Assembly: GCA_022071955.1 (NCBI GenBank)
Contig: JAJVIM010000028.1
Coordinates: 1 to 41,511, forward strand
Direction of reading: 5' to 3'
Length of the DNA stretch: 41,511 nucleotides
From: Anaerolineae bacterium
Lineage (GTDB): Bacteria; Chloroflexota; Anaerolineae; 4572-78; J111
In this document: positions 41,301-41,511 of the stretch, in pieces
Position numbering within the stretch: position 1 is the first letter of the stretch
Layout: each line of letters begins with the position of its first letter
Made by a program: the position numbers and the translations under genes
Notes under the pieces: model-generated
What the model saw: the letters and a program-made list of their open reading frames with translations, nothing else
The model's database searches: none
What the model was told of the DNA's origin: nothing

Positions 41301-41420
41301 GCCAAACTGGTCATTTTGAAAAACAGCGACCGCCACGGCACCCAAATGCTGCGCAGCGAGCTGAAAGTTGAACCCATCCTGCTCGATTGGCTGGCGGAGA
41401 CATTCAACCCCAAAAATTAA
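38376..41420 (+). CDS. secreted GH116 beta-glucosidase/glucosylceramidase-like protein fused to an alpha/beta hydrolase
   Basis: Encodes 1014 aa. Signal peptide at about 1-28. GH116 core at about 50-800: LPLGGLGAGAIGRTFRGDF near the N-terminus, nucleophile E435 (AYLESADYPFYNTFDVHYYA), acid/base D586 (DQTYDAWVMSG) and SPQSQEVWTGVTYALA, following the bacterial TxGH116 pattern. From about 805 to the end is an alpha/beta hydrolase: LLLHQRAGRKENW, GHGQSKG, nucleophile S909 in GASIG, H987 in DRHGTQ. The fusion suggests a two-step attack on an acylated or esterified glucoside (inference). ATG 38376 has GAAGGA 11 nt upstream; TTG 38367 is too close to it. Confidence 0.85.
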   Translation: MTHRTPKPVLLAALAVIIGLLAAVPVTAKRNDISLQKVGIPPVAWSRPIGLPFDEVGHPYEESTKIDDGAWAGLPLGGLGAGAIGRTFRGDFARWHLDLGTHRFESLPANQFSVFVAQGGQQQVHVLSPLQPDILPEWNWDMPAGAGTYFALFPKAWYVYNWDALPVTLSQMQFSPVMPGNYRESSYPVGIFEWTVQNPTAEPLTLGLMFSWQNLAGRDWGKDVEGGNTNTAVEQNGLTGIVFSRPFDTAAEEWDGSFAIVTPQRPGVEVSYRSRFSLADGGAVWTDFATDGRLDNIDDQTPAQPGEQLAGGLAVTVNLQPGQTLTIPFALAWDLPITQFNGGSKYFKRYTKFYGADGHNAWAIAADALAAYPDWEDTINIWQQPILEDPARPDWYKTALFNELYYLIDGGTVWENGQPGGEPSADGLGRFAYLESADYPFYNTFDVHYYASFALAQLWPELEKRLMRDFAAAIPAGDPADVRQIAASGEWLPRKVAGAVPHDLGSPQEEPWLRLNAFNWRDSNNWKDLNSKFVLQLWRDYVFTADLSLVRESWPAAVQALDYLHQFDRDGDGLPEHDGFPDQTYDAWVMSGPSAYGGGLWLASLEAAIKLGELMGDAEHVAQYQSWLDSGKAAYEAKLWNGQYFNFDASGSPTADTIMADQLAGQWYADATGLPPIANPDFINAALKTIYQNNVEGFAGGGMGAVNGMRPDGSVDTSSPQSQEVWTGVTYALAAEMLQRGLINEGWATAWGVYDVTYNHGFWFRTPEAYRSDLSYRASMYMRPLSIWAMEHAIQRNRAEPIPAGAEPLRLSAADGVALSALYFAPKKANAPAVLLLHQRAGRKENWNSFAQLLQENGYAVLTVDFRGHGQSKGVVNWFGTDLDVAAAFDELAGRPEVDPERMAIIGASIGTQEGLTFAAAHPEQVRGAALLSTFASWEIEDAIQSYPGAVLLLASQGDVAATQVSRQLAKLAPKAKLVILKNSDRHGTQMLRSELKVEPILLDWLAETFNPKN

Positions 41421-41511
41421 TGCAACAAAGCCCGTCCCCCTTCTCCCTAACGGGGTTCAAGGGCGGGCAGGTGTTAAAATTCAATCAAGAGACTCCCCCC
41501 CCACCCCCCCC
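41421..41511. repeat. edge region with a hairpin and a polypyrimidine tract
   Basis: After the glucosidase stop codon, GCCCG...CGGGC arms (about 41430-41470) can fold as a terminator, and the window ends in a C-rich tract (CCCCCCCCACCCCCCC) related to the G/C-tract repeats elsewhere. No gene seen. Confidence 0.5.

Overview
The window is GC-rich, gene-dense bacterial DNA, most likely from a Chloroflexota (Anaerolineae/Ardenticatenia-like) organism. This is inferred from protein style: a secreted protein with a Pro/Thr-rich (PTATPTPT-type) spacer, a LysM-like domain on an ABC sugar-binding protein, a Mycobacterium-type inositol-phosphate synthase, tRNAs without encoded CCA, and a Thermotoga-like sugar-acid gene set. 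No marker gene proves the taxonomy.

Layout. 1-7.9 kb: housekeeping and transport genes, mostly on the + strand (M16C presequence-protease-like peptidase, 3-methyladenine DNA glycosylase, an anchored Pro/Thr-rich protein, an MFS and an EamA transporter), plus two promoter-plus-terminator units that look like small RNAs. 8-9.3 kb: aldo/keto reductase and polypurine repeats. 9.3-28.8 kb: a long, almost entirely minus-strand catabolic island. 29-31.2 kb: a divergent LacI regulator and myo-inositol-1-phosphate synthase. 31.2-32.1 kb: tRNA-Gly, tRNA-Trp, initiator-type tRNA-Met, RNase P RNA (rnpB) and tRNA-Arg. 32.4-41.5 kb: a candidate CRP-controlled small RNA, a nuclease, a Fur-family regulator, a UlaG-like hydrolase, a Vps62-like membrane protein, a holin-like protein, a P-loop kinase, a DinB remnant and a GH116 glucosidase fused to an alpha/beta hydrolase.

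The main result is the catabolic island. Read along the minus strand it encodes a LacI regulator, myo-inositol 2-dehydrogenase (IolG), a LysM-tagged sugar ABC importer, then IolM-, IolN- and IolO-like enzymes of the inositol route known from Thermotoga maritima, tagaturonate epimerase (UxaE), an SDR fructuronate reductase (UxuB/YjmF type), a LarA-superfamily nickel-dependent 2-epimerase, an MFS transporter and an FGGY gluconokinase-like enzyme. Gene order follows reaction order. The inferred path is myo-inositol -> 2-keto-myo-inositol -> diketo intermediate -> 5-keto-L-gluconate -> D-tagaturonate -> D-fructuronate -> D-mannonate -> (LarA-like) D-gluconate -> 6-phosphogluconate. The known route would instead go through mannonate dehydratase (UxuA) and KDG, and neither UxuA nor KDG kinase is in the window. 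Ending the inositol pathway with a nickel-pincer epimerase and gluconokinase is, as far as I know, undescribed.

Two near-identical palindromes (core ATGCACACGTGTGCAT) lie just downstream of strong promoters before iolM and before the LacI gene, which ties the two halves into one regulon. A different operator (GCAAACGTTTGC) sits at the promoter of the second LacI gene, next to the inositol-synthesis gene. A plus-strand pair inside the island (galacturonokinase-like GHMP kinase and a nucleotidyltransferase) probably makes a nucleotide-sugar from a uronic acid.
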